Shown in pieces: positions 19,090 to 28,916 of a DNA stretch of 64,000 bases. The position numbers and the translations under genes are program-made. The DNA is taken from NCBI GenBank assembly GCA_004321745.1, contig SGYO01000007.1, positions 1-64,000 on the forward strand. The letters are read 5' to 3'. The notes below the pieces were generated by a model. That model had not been told where the DNA came from. It did not search any database and saw only the letters and a program-made list of their open reading frames with translations. Each line of letters starts with the position of its first letter. The stretch's first letter is position 1. Source of the DNA: a bacterium (lineage in GTDB: Bacteria > Fidelibacterota > Marinisomatia > Marinisomatales > UBA1611).

Positions 19090-19586
19090 TGAGTGCTTAT
19101 TCAATATGGTTAGATCTTGAAAAAGAAAGCAGGGTAAGCTATAGAAAAATAATTTCCACCTTATCAAAGAGATTAAAATCTCCTCTTTTTGAGCCACATT
19201 GCACTATCTATGGAAGGCTCGATATTAAATTAAGTGACTTAGAAAACATCGTTTCAAAAATTGTTAATAACAGCAATCAATTTTCCTCATCTGTTAAAAA
19301 GCTCACCACAGGAAAATCGTACTATAAATCATTATATGTAAAATTAGAAAATAATACTTCTTTAAATGAAGCTAATTCATCGTGCAAAAATCATTTTATT
19401 AATTCAAAAAAATATAGATTCGACCCTCACATTAGTTTAGCATACGGTCAATTTGATCTAGAGCAAATTCATAGGGTTACAAAAGGAATTGCAATACCAA
19501 AATATGTGGTGTTTTCTGGTGTATCAATTGTCAATACACAGAAAGATGTAGAGCAATGGGAAACTGTTTTCCAGAGGAAATTTTAA
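19086..19586 (+). CDS. 2H phosphoesterase (cyclic phosphodiesterase / 2'-5' RNA ligase-like)
   Basis: Two H-x-[ST] motifs: EPHCTIYGRL and DPHISLAYGQ. Confidence 0.75.
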   Translation: MMSAYSIWLDLEKESRVSYRKIISTLSKRLKSPLFEPHCTIYGRLDIKLSDLENIVSKIVNNSNQFSSSVKKLTTGKSYYKSLYVKLENNTSLNEANSSCKNHFINSKKYRFDPHISLAYGQFDLEQIHRVTKGIAIPKYVVFSGVSIVNTQKDVEQWETVFQRKF

Positions 19587-19657
19587 ATTTTTTAGATTGC
19601 CTAAAACGACTGTGATAATGTAGTTTAATTAAAATTTTTAACATACTAGGATAAAAT

Positions 19658-19993
19658 ATGAATATTAAAAATATAATTTTAGCAATTTCTATTAGCTTTG
19701 GCATTTTCAGTTGTGGCTCATCTAATGCTGAAGAGGCCAAAATATCACTCCCAACAATAATGTGTGGAATGTGTGAGACAAATATTAAAGATGCTTTTGC
19801 TTCTACAGATGGAATTTTAAAAGTGAACGTTGACCTTGATTCAAAGAGTGGGCAGGTCTTTTATGACTCAGAAAAAGTGTCCTTAACTCAAATTGAAACC
19901 GCAATATCAAATGCTGGGTATAAGGCTAATGACAAAGAGGCTGTAAAATCAGCTTATGATAAACTCCCTCGTTGTTGTAAAGTAGACGGATAA
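19658..19993 (+). CDS. Lipoprotein with heavy-metal-associated (HMA) domain
   Basis: Lipobox ISFGIFSCGSS; IMCGMCETNIKDAFASTDGILKVNVDLDSKSGQVFYD (CxxC HMA motif). Confidence 0.82.
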   Translation: MNIKNIILAISISFGIFSCGSSNAEEAKISLPTIMCGMCETNIKDAFASTDGILKVNVDLDSKSGQVFYDSEKVSLTQIETAISNAGYKANDKEAVKSAYDKLPRCCKVDG

Positions 19994-20004
19994 TACCCGT
20001 AGAC

Positions 20005-20037
20005 AAAAAAAGGTTTGGTTGTTAGACCTTTTTTTTT
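20005..20037 (+). terminator. Rho-independent terminator
   Basis: AAAAAAAGGTTT-GGTTGTT-AGACCTTTTTTTT. Confidence 0.8.
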
Positions 20038-20071
20038 AAAATTCTCGGTGTAATCCGAAGTTACACCCACT

Positions 20072-21652
20072 ATGTTAAGATTATTTTTTAGGATACTGCT
20101 ATGTTTATTTATAGTAGGAGGCATTCAATTCTCCTCAATGGGTGAGGTCCAATTTGGAGAAACCCTTTCGGCTCAATCTAAGAAAAAAAAGAAGTCTGCC
20201 TCTAAAAAAAGAAGTTCCTCTAATAAGAAAAAAAGTTCTAAAAAAAGAAGTTCTTCTAAGAAAAAAAGATCGTCAAAAAAGAAAAAATCTTCTTCCAAGA
20301 AGCAAAAGGCTACTAAGCCTGAATCAACAAAGCCACTTCCGATTGTAAATAAAGGTCCACAGATAAATGTTGCTGCCTATGCTGATGAATTATATCAGTT
20401 ATCTAGTGAACTCGAGGCATCAAATAAAGAAATGGCAAAAGCAACTAGATATATTTACAATGAAAAGCCAAAAAAGAAATTAGGCAATATTGAAAGTCTA
20501 CCCTTTCTATCTACTGGAGATTATGAAACTGATTCTCGGAATAATCCAAATAATATTTACATACAGCGTCAGCTAGGATTACATTACGAGAACGTTAGTA
20601 ATTGGGAGGGTGCGAAAGATGTGTACTTACGTCAAATAAAAAAACATCCAGCAAATCCAGATGCTCATTTTTACTTAGGCTCTTTTTATGCTCAGCTTGG
20701 CGAATATGAGAAGGCTAGGCAGTCATTTGAAGAAGCCTTGGAACTAAATCCTGATCACAAAGGCACTATTGATGCGATGGCGATGTATACTAACAGCCCA
20801 GATCAAAAGACACTGAGTGAACAAATTCTTGGAATGTCTTCAAAAAGAGCTCCTGATGGCCCTGCACAAAAACTTACCACTATCAGACAGAGGCTGGTTG
20901 AAGGTAATTACAAAGATGCTCTTCGCCTCTGTGAAGAGGGTCAAAAGAATTTCCCTAGTCATAATGGATTCCTTCAACTTACGGGTGAGACTCAATTAGC
21001 TATGGGAAATGTTGAAGCTGCGAAATCAGCCTTCCAAAGATCTATAAAGCTTAATGCAAAAGACAAAAGTTCTCACTCTAGTTTGGCTAATTTGTACTTT
21101 GACCTTGGTAAATATGTTTATGCAGCACTTTCTTTTAGCGATGTTATATATCTAGACCCCGATGATTCAGATTCTAGATATATGCAAGGTCTTAGCTATT
21201 TCAAAGCTAAGGAATGGGGTAGAGCAGCAGCAGCTTGGGAAGATCTCCTTCATTATAAACCTGATAACGAAGTAGTTAGAGTTTTGCTTCCTCAAACTTA
21301 TTATATACTGGCAATTGAATATAACCGTTTAGGTAATCCCTCGATGGGCAAGCAATCATTTAAAAATGCTTTGTCTGTAAACCCGAATTCTAATCAATGG
21401 TTAGCTAGCTCTATGTCAACTTTAGGTGGTTATTATAGAGACAAAAGAATGTATCGTGAATCTCTAGCAGCCTATCAAGAGGTAATTGAGCTTGCGCCAA
21501 GTGACGCTGAAGCGTATTTAGGTATTGGGCTAACATATTGGAATATGGACGAAAAGGATCTTGCTATTAGCTCTTGGCAAAAAAGTCTGTTGATAAAACC
21601 TGAGAATAATGAATCTCAAGGTTGGCTAATTTTATCAAAGCAAGAATCTTAA
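20072..21652 (+). CDS. Exported TPR-repeat protein with Lys/Ser-rich N-terminal segment
   Basis: Signal peptide, KKKKKSASKKRSSSNKKKSSKKRSSSKKKRSSKKKKSSSKK tract, then repeated TPR units (NPDAHFYLGSFYAQLGEYEKARQSFEEALELNPDH). Confidence 0.85.
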   Translation: MLRLFFRILLCLFIVGGIQFSSMGEVQFGETLSAQSKKKKKSASKKRSSSNKKKSSKKRSSSKKKRSSKKKKSSSKKQKATKPESTKPLPIVNKGPQINVAAYADELYQLSSELEASNKEMAKATRYIYNEKPKKKLGNIESLPFLSTGDYETDSRNNPNNIYIQRQLGLHYENVSNWEGAKDVYLRQIKKHPANPDAHFYLGSFYAQLGEYEKARQSFEEALELNPDHKGTIDAMAMYTNSPDQKTLSEQILGMSSKRAPDGPAQKLTTIRQRLVEGNYKDALRLCEEGQKNFPSHNGFLQLTGETQLAMGNVEAAKSAFQRSIKLNAKDKSSHSSLANLYFDLGKYVYAALSFSDVIYLDPDDSDSRYMQGLSYFKAKEWGRAAAAWEDLLHYKPDNEVVRVLLPQTYYILAIEYNRLGNPSMGKQSFKNALSVNPNSNQWLASSMSTLGGYYRDKRMYRESLAAYQEVIELAPSDAEAYLGIGLTYWNMDEKDLAISSWQKSLLIKPENNESQGWLILSKQES

Positions 21653-21677
21653 ACTTTTCAAGCCATTCTATTTTGTA

Positions 21678-22796
21678 ATGGTAAAGTCACTTCGTTTTTT
21701 ACCCTTACTTCTAAGCATAAGCCTTTGCTCAGAGAAGGGAGCTGATTCATTCATTATGTCAGGAGTAAAAGCCTTTTATAATTATGAATTTTCAAAATCG
21801 ATTGAGATTTTAGATCAAGCTAGATTGAGATATCCAAATCATCCAGGCGTTCATTTTATTTGGGCATCTTCTAAATATTACATTAGCCAAGGGCTTGATC
21901 CTATTGAATCAACTTATGACACGCTTGAAAATGCTTTGAATAAAATAGAGCCAATATATATTGACCTTATAAAAAATAAGCCTAATGAGGATGAGTATAA
22001 ACTTTATTTAGGATCCACAATCGGTATGAGGGCAAGATCAAGTTTGGGCAGGAAAGATTGGATATCTGTTCTAAAACAATCATACAAAGGATTCAAGAAA
22101 ATAGAAAAAGTAGCTGAAAGAAATCCAGAAATGATCGATGCACAACTTCCGATAGGTATTGTTGGATACTATGCAAGCATAAGTAATGTTTTTATTCGAT
22201 GGCTAATTAATATATATGGCATTAACACTTCAAAAGAGGTAGCTATTCAAAAAATAAAAAATGCCGCTTATAATAGTGATTGGGCATGGATTGAGGCATC
22301 TGGAGTTTTATCGTTCATATATTTATGGATAGAGAATCAACCTCAGGATGCGCTTAATTCAACTGTAAGATTAGCAAAAGAATTTCCCAGAAATTTTTAT
22401 TTTCAAATTTTATACCTAGAGTCACTTACACGAACATCAAATTTTGAAGAAGCTAAAAGAAAAATAGATGAATTAGATGATAATTTTAACAGTTTGTCAT
22501 TAAGGCAAAAAGCATGGTATAGGCCATATTTTGATTACCAAAAAGCATTGTTTCATTTTCATCAAATGGATTATGATAAATCAAGGAAGTTTACAATGCT
22601 AGCAATAGATAATTATTCTGGTGAGCTTGATGTTATTTTAGGAAACTTATATTTACTTAACGGTAAATTAAATGACATAGTTAATAATAGGGATGACGCA
22701 GTTAAGTATTACAAGTTATGTAGAAATCTTGATAATTTTTCCCATGCTTCAAAGGAAGCAATTCAATTTATAAAATTTCCATTTGCGGTAAAATAG
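21678..22796 (+). CDS. Exported TPR-like hypothetical protein
   Basis: Signal peptide; helical repeat sequence; lies just downstream of the TPR protein and ends directly before ispG. Confidence 0.65.
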   Translation: MVKSLRFLPLLLSISLCSEKGADSFIMSGVKAFYNYEFSKSIEILDQARLRYPNHPGVHFIWASSKYYISQGLDPIESTYDTLENALNKIEPIYIDLIKNKPNEDEYKLYLGSTIGMRARSSLGRKDWISVLKQSYKGFKKIEKVAERNPEMIDAQLPIGIVGYYASISNVFIRWLINIYGINTSKEVAIQKIKNAAYNSDWAWIEASGVLSFIYLWIENQPQDALNSTVRLAKEFPRNFYFQILYLESLTRTSNFEEAKRKIDELDDNFNSLSLRQKAWYRPYFDYQKALFHFHQMDYDKSRKFTMLAIDNYSGELDVILGNLYLLNGKLNDIVNNRDDAVKYYKLCRNLDNFSHASKEAIQFIKFPFAVK

Positions 22797-24719
22797 ATGA
22801 AACCTAATCTCCAAGAATATTGTTTAGACCTCTCAAATTATAAAAGATTACCTACTCGAGAGGTAGGTGTGGGTGACGTTTTAATTGGAGCTGAAAATCC
22901 AATAAAAGTTCAGTCTATGACAACTACTGACACTATGGATACTCAAGGAACGATAGCTCAATCCATAAAAATGATTGACGCAGGATGTGAGTTAGTTAGA
23001 ATAACAGCACCTAGTATTAAAGAGGCTGAAAACCTTAAAAATATTCGAATTGGTCTAAGAAATAAAGGGTATAAAACGCCATTAATCGCCGACATCCATT
23101 TTACTCCAAATGCTGCTGAAATTGCAGCTAGAATTGTAGAAAAGGTAAGAATCAATCCGGGAAATTTTGCTGATAAAAAACAATTTCAGATACTTGAATA
23201 TTCAGATAAAGATTATGAAGATGAATTGAATAGAATATCAGAAAGGTTTTCTCCTTTAGTTAAAATTTGTAAAGAATATGGTACCGCAATGCGAATTGGG
23301 ACAAATCATGGTTCATTATCGGATAGAATTTTAAGCAGATATGGAGACACTCCCTTAGGTATGGTAGAGTCAGCGATGGAGTTCTTACGTATATGTGAAG
23401 ATTTAAACTATCATGAAATTATTCTCAGTATGAAAGCAAGTAATACTCAAGTTATGGTTCAAGCATATAGACTTTTGGTTAAAAAGATGAATGGAGAGAA
23501 TATGAATTATCCTTTGCATTTAGGCGTCACAGAAGCTGGAGATGGAGAGGATGGTAGAATCAAATCTGCTGTTGGTATAGGTTCATTGCTTGAGGATGGT
23601 ATTGGAGACACGATACGGGTTTCTTTAACTGAAGAACCAGAGCATGAGATTCCTGTGGCAAAGCACTTAGCAAATAGATATGCTAAAATTGATCAAAATA
23701 AAAAGTCTACAAAGAAGATTAAATTACCATATGATCCATACTTTCACACTAGAAGGAAGACCCTAAGTGTTCATAATATTGGAGGTGAAAATGTTCCTAG
23801 AGTTTTTTCCGATTTGTCAGGTATTAAAACAATTACGCCTGAAAATTTAGCTCCTTTAGGATACTTATATTCTGTTGAAGAAGATAAATGGCATATATCT
23901 GATCAGGCTGTTGATTATGTATACATAGGCAATAATCAAATAAATTTTGAATTACCGGGACTTTTAATGGCTATTCAAAATCATTCAGTTTGGGTAGACA
24001 ATTCTTCTTCTTTTCCAATATTTAGTATTGATGAGTACAATGATAATATATCAAAATCAAAAACTTTGAATTTTATTCACGTTAAAGAAAAACAACTTCT
24101 GCCAGATTTGATACACATATTACAAACTGATAAAAAAGTGGTTATAATTTTAGATTATGACGATAAATATACCATAATGTCACACCGTGATTTTATTACT
24201 GATATAATTTTGAGTGGTCTCAGAACTCCAATAATCATTCAAAAAGACTATGCGAATATTCCATCCTCAGAATTTCAATTAGATTCTTCTACTGATTTAA
24301 GTTCATTACTAATCGATGGGTTAATTGATGGATTGAGTTTGAGGTCAGATATAGGCCAAGGTTTATCCAATCAAACATCTTTTGGAATTTTACAAGCTTC
24401 TAGATTGCGAATATCAAAAACTGAATATATCTCCTGCCCTTCTTGTGGTAGAACTTTATTTGATTTACAATCAACCACAAATGAAATACGATCTGTAACA
24501 GATCACTTAAAAGGAGTTAAGATTGGAATTATGGGTTGTATTGTTAACGGTCCAGGAGAGATGGCAGATGCTGATTATGGTTATGTGGGGACCGGCGTGG
24601 GTAAAATCTCTCTTTATAAAGGCCAAGAGGTTGTAAAAAGAAATATACCAGCAGCTGAAGCTGTAAATGCATTAATTAGGCTTATAAAGGATCACGGCGA
24701 TTGGGTTGATCCCGTTTAG
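22797..24719 (+). CDS. ispG: 4-hydroxy-3-methylbut-2-enyl diphosphate synthase, large three-domain type
   Basis: VQSMTTTDTMDTQGTIAQ, GCELVRITAPS, SCPSCGRTLFDLQ and GIMGCIVNGPGEMADADYGYVG; ~640 aa with central insertion. Confidence 0.97.
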   Translation: MKPNLQEYCLDLSNYKRLPTREVGVGDVLIGAENPIKVQSMTTTDTMDTQGTIAQSIKMIDAGCELVRITAPSIKEAENLKNIRIGLRNKGYKTPLIADIHFTPNAAEIAARIVEKVRINPGNFADKKQFQILEYSDKDYEDELNRISERFSPLVKICKEYGTAMRIGTNHGSLSDRILSRYGDTPLGMVESAMEFLRICEDLNYHEIILSMKASNTQVMVQAYRLLVKKMNGENMNYPLHLGVTEAGDGEDGRIKSAVGIGSLLEDGIGDTIRVSLTEEPEHEIPVAKHLANRYAKIDQNKKSTKKIKLPYDPYFHTRRKTLSVHNIGGENVPRVFSDLSGIKTITPENLAPLGYLYSVEEDKWHISDQAVDYVYIGNNQINFELPGLLMAIQNHSVWVDNSSSFPIFSIDEYNDNISKSKTLNFIHVKEKQLLPDLIHILQTDKKVVIILDYDDKYTIMSHRDFITDIILSGLRTPIIIQKDYANIPSSEFQLDSSTDLSSLLIDGLIDGLSLRSDIGQGLSNQTSFGILQASRLRISKTEYISCPSCGRTLFDLQSTTNEIRSVTDHLKGVKIGIMGCIVNGPGEMADADYGYVGTGVGKISLYKGQEVVKRNIPAAEAVNALIRLIKDHGDWVDPV

Positions 24720-24727
24720 GATTAGCA

Positions 24728-24757
24728 TTGTCCCTGATTTTAACTACATTGTATAAT
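24728..24757 (+). promoter_or_regulatory. Candidate sigma70-type promoter upstream of the 24798 gene
   Basis: TTGTCC - 18 nt - TATAAT. Confidence 0.35.
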
Positions 24758-24797
24758 TAGGTATAATATTTTAACACTTTATTAAAAAGAGGTAGCT

Positions 24798-25241
24798 ATG
24801 AAGAAATATCTTCTATTGCTTTATATTTTCTCATTACTGATTGGGCAAGAGTCTAAAAATGATGTTGCACTATCTCCGGTAGTAACATATTGGAAGACCC
24901 TAAGTATTGAAGAAAAAGAAACTTTTTTATTTTCATATCTTGTGCAAGTTTATGAAACCCATACTGAATTAAAAAAAGATGTAGGCTACGGAGGTATTAC
25001 AGAGTGGTACTATGATAACAGAGCTGAATTAATATATGGTATTTTTGATTATTTAGATCAAATAGATATTTATCAGATGGTCAAATGGGTAGATGAATTT
25101 TATTCTCATGGTGAATATGCTAATAGGCCATTTTATGAGGCGCTAGAATTTGCATTCAGGTTTCAACAAGCAGCAGGTAGTACTCTTTTGGAAAAATATG
25201 AAGATCTTCAATTTAAAAAGATCAAGCCCAAGGGGGATTAG
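24798..25241 (+). CDS. Exported hypothetical protein
   Basis: AGAGGTAG upstream of ATG, N-terminal signal peptide, 147 aa. Confidence 0.65.
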   Translation: MKKYLLLLYIFSLLIGQESKNDVALSPVVTYWKTLSIEEKETFLFSYLVQVYETHTELKKDVGYGGITEWYYDNRAELIYGIFDYLDQIDIYQMVKWVDEFYSHGEYANRPFYEALEFAFRFQQAAGSTLLEKYEDLQFKKIKPKGD

Positions 25242-25432
25242 TGTCCTTATTTAAACCTCAATTCATGAAACCTTGGATTGAGGCTTATAAAAAAGGCGGT
25301 GTAAAAGAACTTTTAACTCAAAAAGGATGGAAAGTTATTGTTGCTTTTTTCCTTTTTTACCTTGTCAGAGATTCATTATTGTATATTATCATTCCTTGGG
25401 TTGGGTTTAAACATTTCAGTTCTTGTTTTTAG
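25241..25432 (+). CDS. Small single-TM hypothetical protein
   Basis: GTG start overlapping upstream TAG; one hydrophobic segment VIVAFFLFYLVRDSLLYIIIPWV. Confidence 0.55.
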   Translation: MSLFKPQFMKPWIEAYKKGGVKELLTQKGWKVIVAFFLFYLVRDSLLYIIIPWVGFKHFSSCF

Positions 25433-25436
25433 GTAA

Positions 25437-27395
25437 ATGAAAAAAATATATTTTTCCTTTTTCATATTTCTTACACCATTTTATGGAGAAGGTATTGAAC
25501 CAAAGTATCTTTGTTCCCATGAAAAATCAGCTTCCAGATGGCAAACTCAAAATTCGACTTTGAACCAGAACCAAGAAAAAATTGATATAAAATTTTATGA
25601 GCTTAATTTGGATATTAATTTTAACTCGTCGAGAATACGTGGTTCAGTAACTGTTAATGGAGTTATTGGCAACATTTATCCAGATTTCATTGAGTTAGAT
25701 TTTTACGATAATATGACCGTTGATTCAATTTTACAAAATAACATACCAATATTGTATTTACATGAAAATGATATGTTAAAAATACCTATATCAGATATTA
25801 CTATAGATGATGAAAATTTATTTTCCTTGACTATTTTTTATCAAGGTACTCCAGATCATTGTGGAGCAGGAGGATTTAAATTTGATGAACACCAAAATAT
25901 AGGGCATGTATGGACTTTATCTGAAGCATATTGTGCTAGAAGTTGGTGGCCTTGCAAAGATGACCCCAGTGATAAAGCTGATTCAGTAAATATCATTATT
26001 TCAGTGCCTTTAGAACCAGCCTACATTGTAGCATCTAATGGCCTTCTAAGCAGTACAACAATAAATAGTAATAAAAAAACATACTTTTGGAAAGAAAGGT
26101 ATCCTATAACCACATATTTAGTATCATTAGCAATTTATCCCTATACAAAATGGGTTGATCAGTATGTGTCACCAATTTCTAGTGATACTATGCTAATAGA
26201 GCACTATGTGTTTCCTGATAGGTATGAGGCATCTTACCCAAATTATTCATTAACAAAAGATATGCTTAGTTTTTTTTCTGAATTATTTGGCGAATATCCA
26301 TTCATATCTGAAAAGTATGGGCATGCCGATTTTACGTGGGGTGGTGGCATGGAACATCAAACCTTAAGTAGTATGGGATCCTTTTCACAAAATTTAATGG
26401 TACATGAACTCGGTCATAGTTGGTGGGGTAACTTAATCACTTGCAAGACATTTAATGACATTTGGTTAAATGAGGGTTTTGCACGTTATTGCCAAGCACT
26501 TTGGGCTGAGCATATGTATGGTAGAGAGGCTTACTTTGATTTTATGAACAATCACGCTTATTACGGTGCAGGGACAATATATGTTGAAAATCCATCATCA
26601 AATTCTCAAATCTTTAGCGCTGGACTTTCCTATAATAAAGCTTCTTGGGTGTTGCACATGCTTAGACATAAAGTTGGCGAAACTATGTTTTTTGATATCC
26701 TAAAAACCTATGCTTCAAATGATTCGCTTTCATACAATGCAGCTTCCACATCAGACTTTCAAAAAGTGTGTGAAGATATATCAGGCTTAGACCTTGAACA
26801 ATTTTTCCAACAGTGGATTTATGGCGAAAAGTATCCTAAATATGAGTTGTCATGGTGGCATGAGGGAAATGGAATTTATAATGTAAAAATTGATCAGGTT
26901 CAGTCGTATAACTTTTTCTCAATGCCAATAGATTTAAAATTTGCCGGAAGTGCCGGCCCAATGTTGGTTGATACGACAATAGTTATTGAAAATAATAACT
27001 CTAGTCAATTATATGAGTTCTCTGGATTTAATTTTCTAGTAGAAAATGTTATGTTAGATCCTGAAAATTGGATTTTAAAAGAGGCTACTTACTCAGTTAA
27101 TGAAATTGATAATATTTTACCAGATAGAGTTGAAGTAGAAAAAGCATTTCCAAACCCATTTAATTCAAAGGTGAAATTAAGTTTTTATATAAATCCTCAA
27201 TTTGGTGATACTCATGTAAACGTAAATATTTTTGATTTAAGAGGAAAGATAGTTGAGAGTTTAATAGATAATGAATTTATCCCAGGCTATCATACTACGT
27301 TTTGGAACGCAAATGGAAAATCTAGTGGTGTATACTTTATTCAATTAGCTACAGATAATTATATTGATTCTCAAAAAATTCTATTTTTAAAATAA
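25437..27395 (+). CDS. Secreted M1-family aminopeptidase with type IX sorting domain
   Basis: GGGMEHQTL, HELGHSWWGNLITCKTFNDIWLNEGFARY; C-terminal AFPNPFNSKVKLSF...SSGVYFIQLATDNYIDSQKILFLK. Confidence 0.92.
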   Translation: MKKIYFSFFIFLTPFYGEGIEPKYLCSHEKSASRWQTQNSTLNQNQEKIDIKFYELNLDINFNSSRIRGSVTVNGVIGNIYPDFIELDFYDNMTVDSILQNNIPILYLHENDMLKIPISDITIDDENLFSLTIFYQGTPDHCGAGGFKFDEHQNIGHVWTLSEAYCARSWWPCKDDPSDKADSVNIIISVPLEPAYIVASNGLLSSTTINSNKKTYFWKERYPITTYLVSLAIYPYTKWVDQYVSPISSDTMLIEHYVFPDRYEASYPNYSLTKDMLSFFSELFGEYPFISEKYGHADFTWGGGMEHQTLSSMGSFSQNLMVHELGHSWWGNLITCKTFNDIWLNEGFARYCQALWAEHMYGREAYFDFMNNHAYYGAGTIYVENPSSNSQIFSAGLSYNKASWVLHMLRHKVGETMFFDILKTYASNDSLSYNAASTSDFQKVCEDISGLDLEQFFQQWIYGEKYPKYELSWWHEGNGIYNVKIDQVQSYNFFSMPIDLKFAGSAGPMLVDTTIVIENNNSSQLYEFSGFNFLVENVMLDPENWILKEATYSVNEIDNILPDRVEVEKAFPNPFNSKVKLSFYINPQFGDTHVNVNIFDLRGKIVESLIDNEFIPGYHTTFWNANGKSSGVYFIQLATDNYIDSQKILFLK

Positions 27396-27409
27396 TTTAT
27401 AACTTTATA

Positions 27410-27769
27410 ATGGACAGTATACGTATTAATGATTTAAAAATCCCAGCTAGGCACGGGGTATATGATTTTGAAAAATCGAAAGATGGTATATTCGAAATTG
27501 ATTTAGAACTATTCTGCAATTTAAAAGGAGCAGGAATATCTGATCGTCTTGGTGATACGCTAGACTATCAGGAAATAATTTCTTTCACAATCGAAGAGTT
27601 TACTAAAAAGCGTTATAAGTTAGTTGAAGCTGTTGCTGAGTCAGTCTGTAGAAGATTGTTAAAGGAGTTTCAAATTGAAAAAGTAGTAATACGAGTTCGA
27701 AAACCGCATGCGCCTATTAAAGCTGATTTTAAAAATGTAGAGGTTGAGCTGACTAGAGTAAAAAAATGA
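27410..27769 (+). CDS. folB: Dihydroneopterin aldolase
   Basis: IRINDLKIPARHGVYDFEKSKDGIFEIDLEL ... LVEAVAESVCRRLL. Confidence 0.92.
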   Translation: MDSIRINDLKIPARHGVYDFEKSKDGIFEIDLELFCNLKGAGISDRLGDTLDYQEIISFTIEEFTKKRYKLVEAVAESVCRRLLKEFQIEKVVIRVRKPHAPIKADFKNVEVELTRVKK

Positions 27770-28275
27770 AGAGTAACAGAGTATATTTATCTATTGGCTC
27801 GAATATTGGAGATAGAGAATCAAATATTGCTCAAGCAATATCAGCTCTTGAAGTTTCTGAAAAAAATTATAATTTAGATTCTGCATCTTTTTATCTTACT
27901 GAGCCACTATACAACCAAAATCAAGAGTTTTTTATTAACACCGTTGTGGGGCTGGATACATACTTAAAGCCATTTGAGTTTTTAGATCATATTCAGGATA
28001 TTGAACGTATGTTAGGTCGTAAAAAATCTATTGAAAAAAATATGCCAAGAACTATTGATATTGATATCCTTGTTCATGGTTCCGCTATTATGGAAACAAA
28101 AGAATTGATAATCCCACATCCCGGTTTAATAAATAGAAAATTTGTATTAATTCCATTTGATGAGATTGCTACTGATTTTAAGATACCACATATAAATTTG
28201 ACCGTTAATGAACTTCTTGGACGATGTGCTGATAGATCAATGGTCAGATTATATGAATTAGAAAATAAAGCATGA
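27766..28275 (+). CDS. folK: 2-amino-4-hydroxy-6-hydroxymethyldihydropteridine pyrophosphokinase
   Basis: VYLSIGSNIGDRESNI, NQEFFINTVVGLDT, PRTIDIDILVHG, IPHPGLINRKFVLIPF. Confidence 0.96.
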   Translation: MKSNRVYLSIGSNIGDRESNIAQAISALEVSEKNYNLDSASFYLTEPLYNQNQEFFINTVVGLDTYLKPFEFLDHIQDIERMLGRKKSIEKNMPRTIDIDILVHGSAIMETKELIIPHPGLINRKFVLIPFDEIATDFKIPHINLTVNELLGRCADRSMVRLYELENKA

Positions 28276-28913
28276 GAAATTTATACTACATAGCCATAGA
28301 GGGTCCTATTGGCGTTGGAAAAACCAGCTTAGCTCAATTATTATCTAAAGAATTGGGTGCAAGATTAGTTTTAGAGGACTTTGAAGATAATCCATTTCTA
28401 CCAGATTTTTATAATGATCCTGAAAGATTCGGTTTCCAAACACAGTTATTTTTTCTTCTGCAAAGGTACAGGCAGCAGCAAGACCTTCGGCAAGTAGATA
28501 TGTTTCAAAAACTTTTAATAACTGATTACATGTTTGTCAAAGACCGTTTATTTGCATCTCTTAATTTAGGTGATAAAGAAATGCAGCTCTATGATACTGT
28601 CGCTAGTTTATTAGAGCGAAATATTATAAGGCCTGACATTGTTATCTATCTTCAGGCTGATACTGATGTGCTGATGAAAAACATCGAAAAGCGTGGTCGA
28701 AATATGGAAAAGAATGTTACCTGGGAATATATTGATGCTCTAAATCAAGTTTATACGGAATACTTTTTTAGGTACCAAGATACACCACTGGTTATTATAA
28801 ATACGAATAATATAGACTTTGTTGAAAATGAGAATGATTTAAAAGAGGTCATTGATTACATTCGTCAACCTGTTTCTGGGACAAAATTTTTTAATCCTGT
28901 AACAGAATTTTAA
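28272..28913 (+). CDS. Deoxynucleoside kinase (dGK/dCK family)
   Basis: IAIEGPIGVGKTSLAQLL P-loop, ITDYMFVKDRLFASLNL. Confidence 0.9.
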   Translation: MRNLYYIAIEGPIGVGKTSLAQLLSKELGARLVLEDFEDNPFLPDFYNDPERFGFQTQLFFLLQRYRQQQDLRQVDMFQKLLITDYMFVKDRLFASLNLGDKEMQLYDTVASLLERNIIRPDIVIYLQADTDVLMKNIEKRGRNMEKNVTWEYIDALNQVYTEYFFRYQDTPLVIINTNNIDFVENENDLKEVIDYIRQPVSGTKFFNPVTEF

Positions 28914-28916
28914 AAT

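Noticed and set aside
20142-20348. 68-aa Lys/Arg/Leu-rich ORF overlapping the TPR protein
   Set aside because: Alternate frame of the AAG/TCT-rich tract; explained by low complexity.
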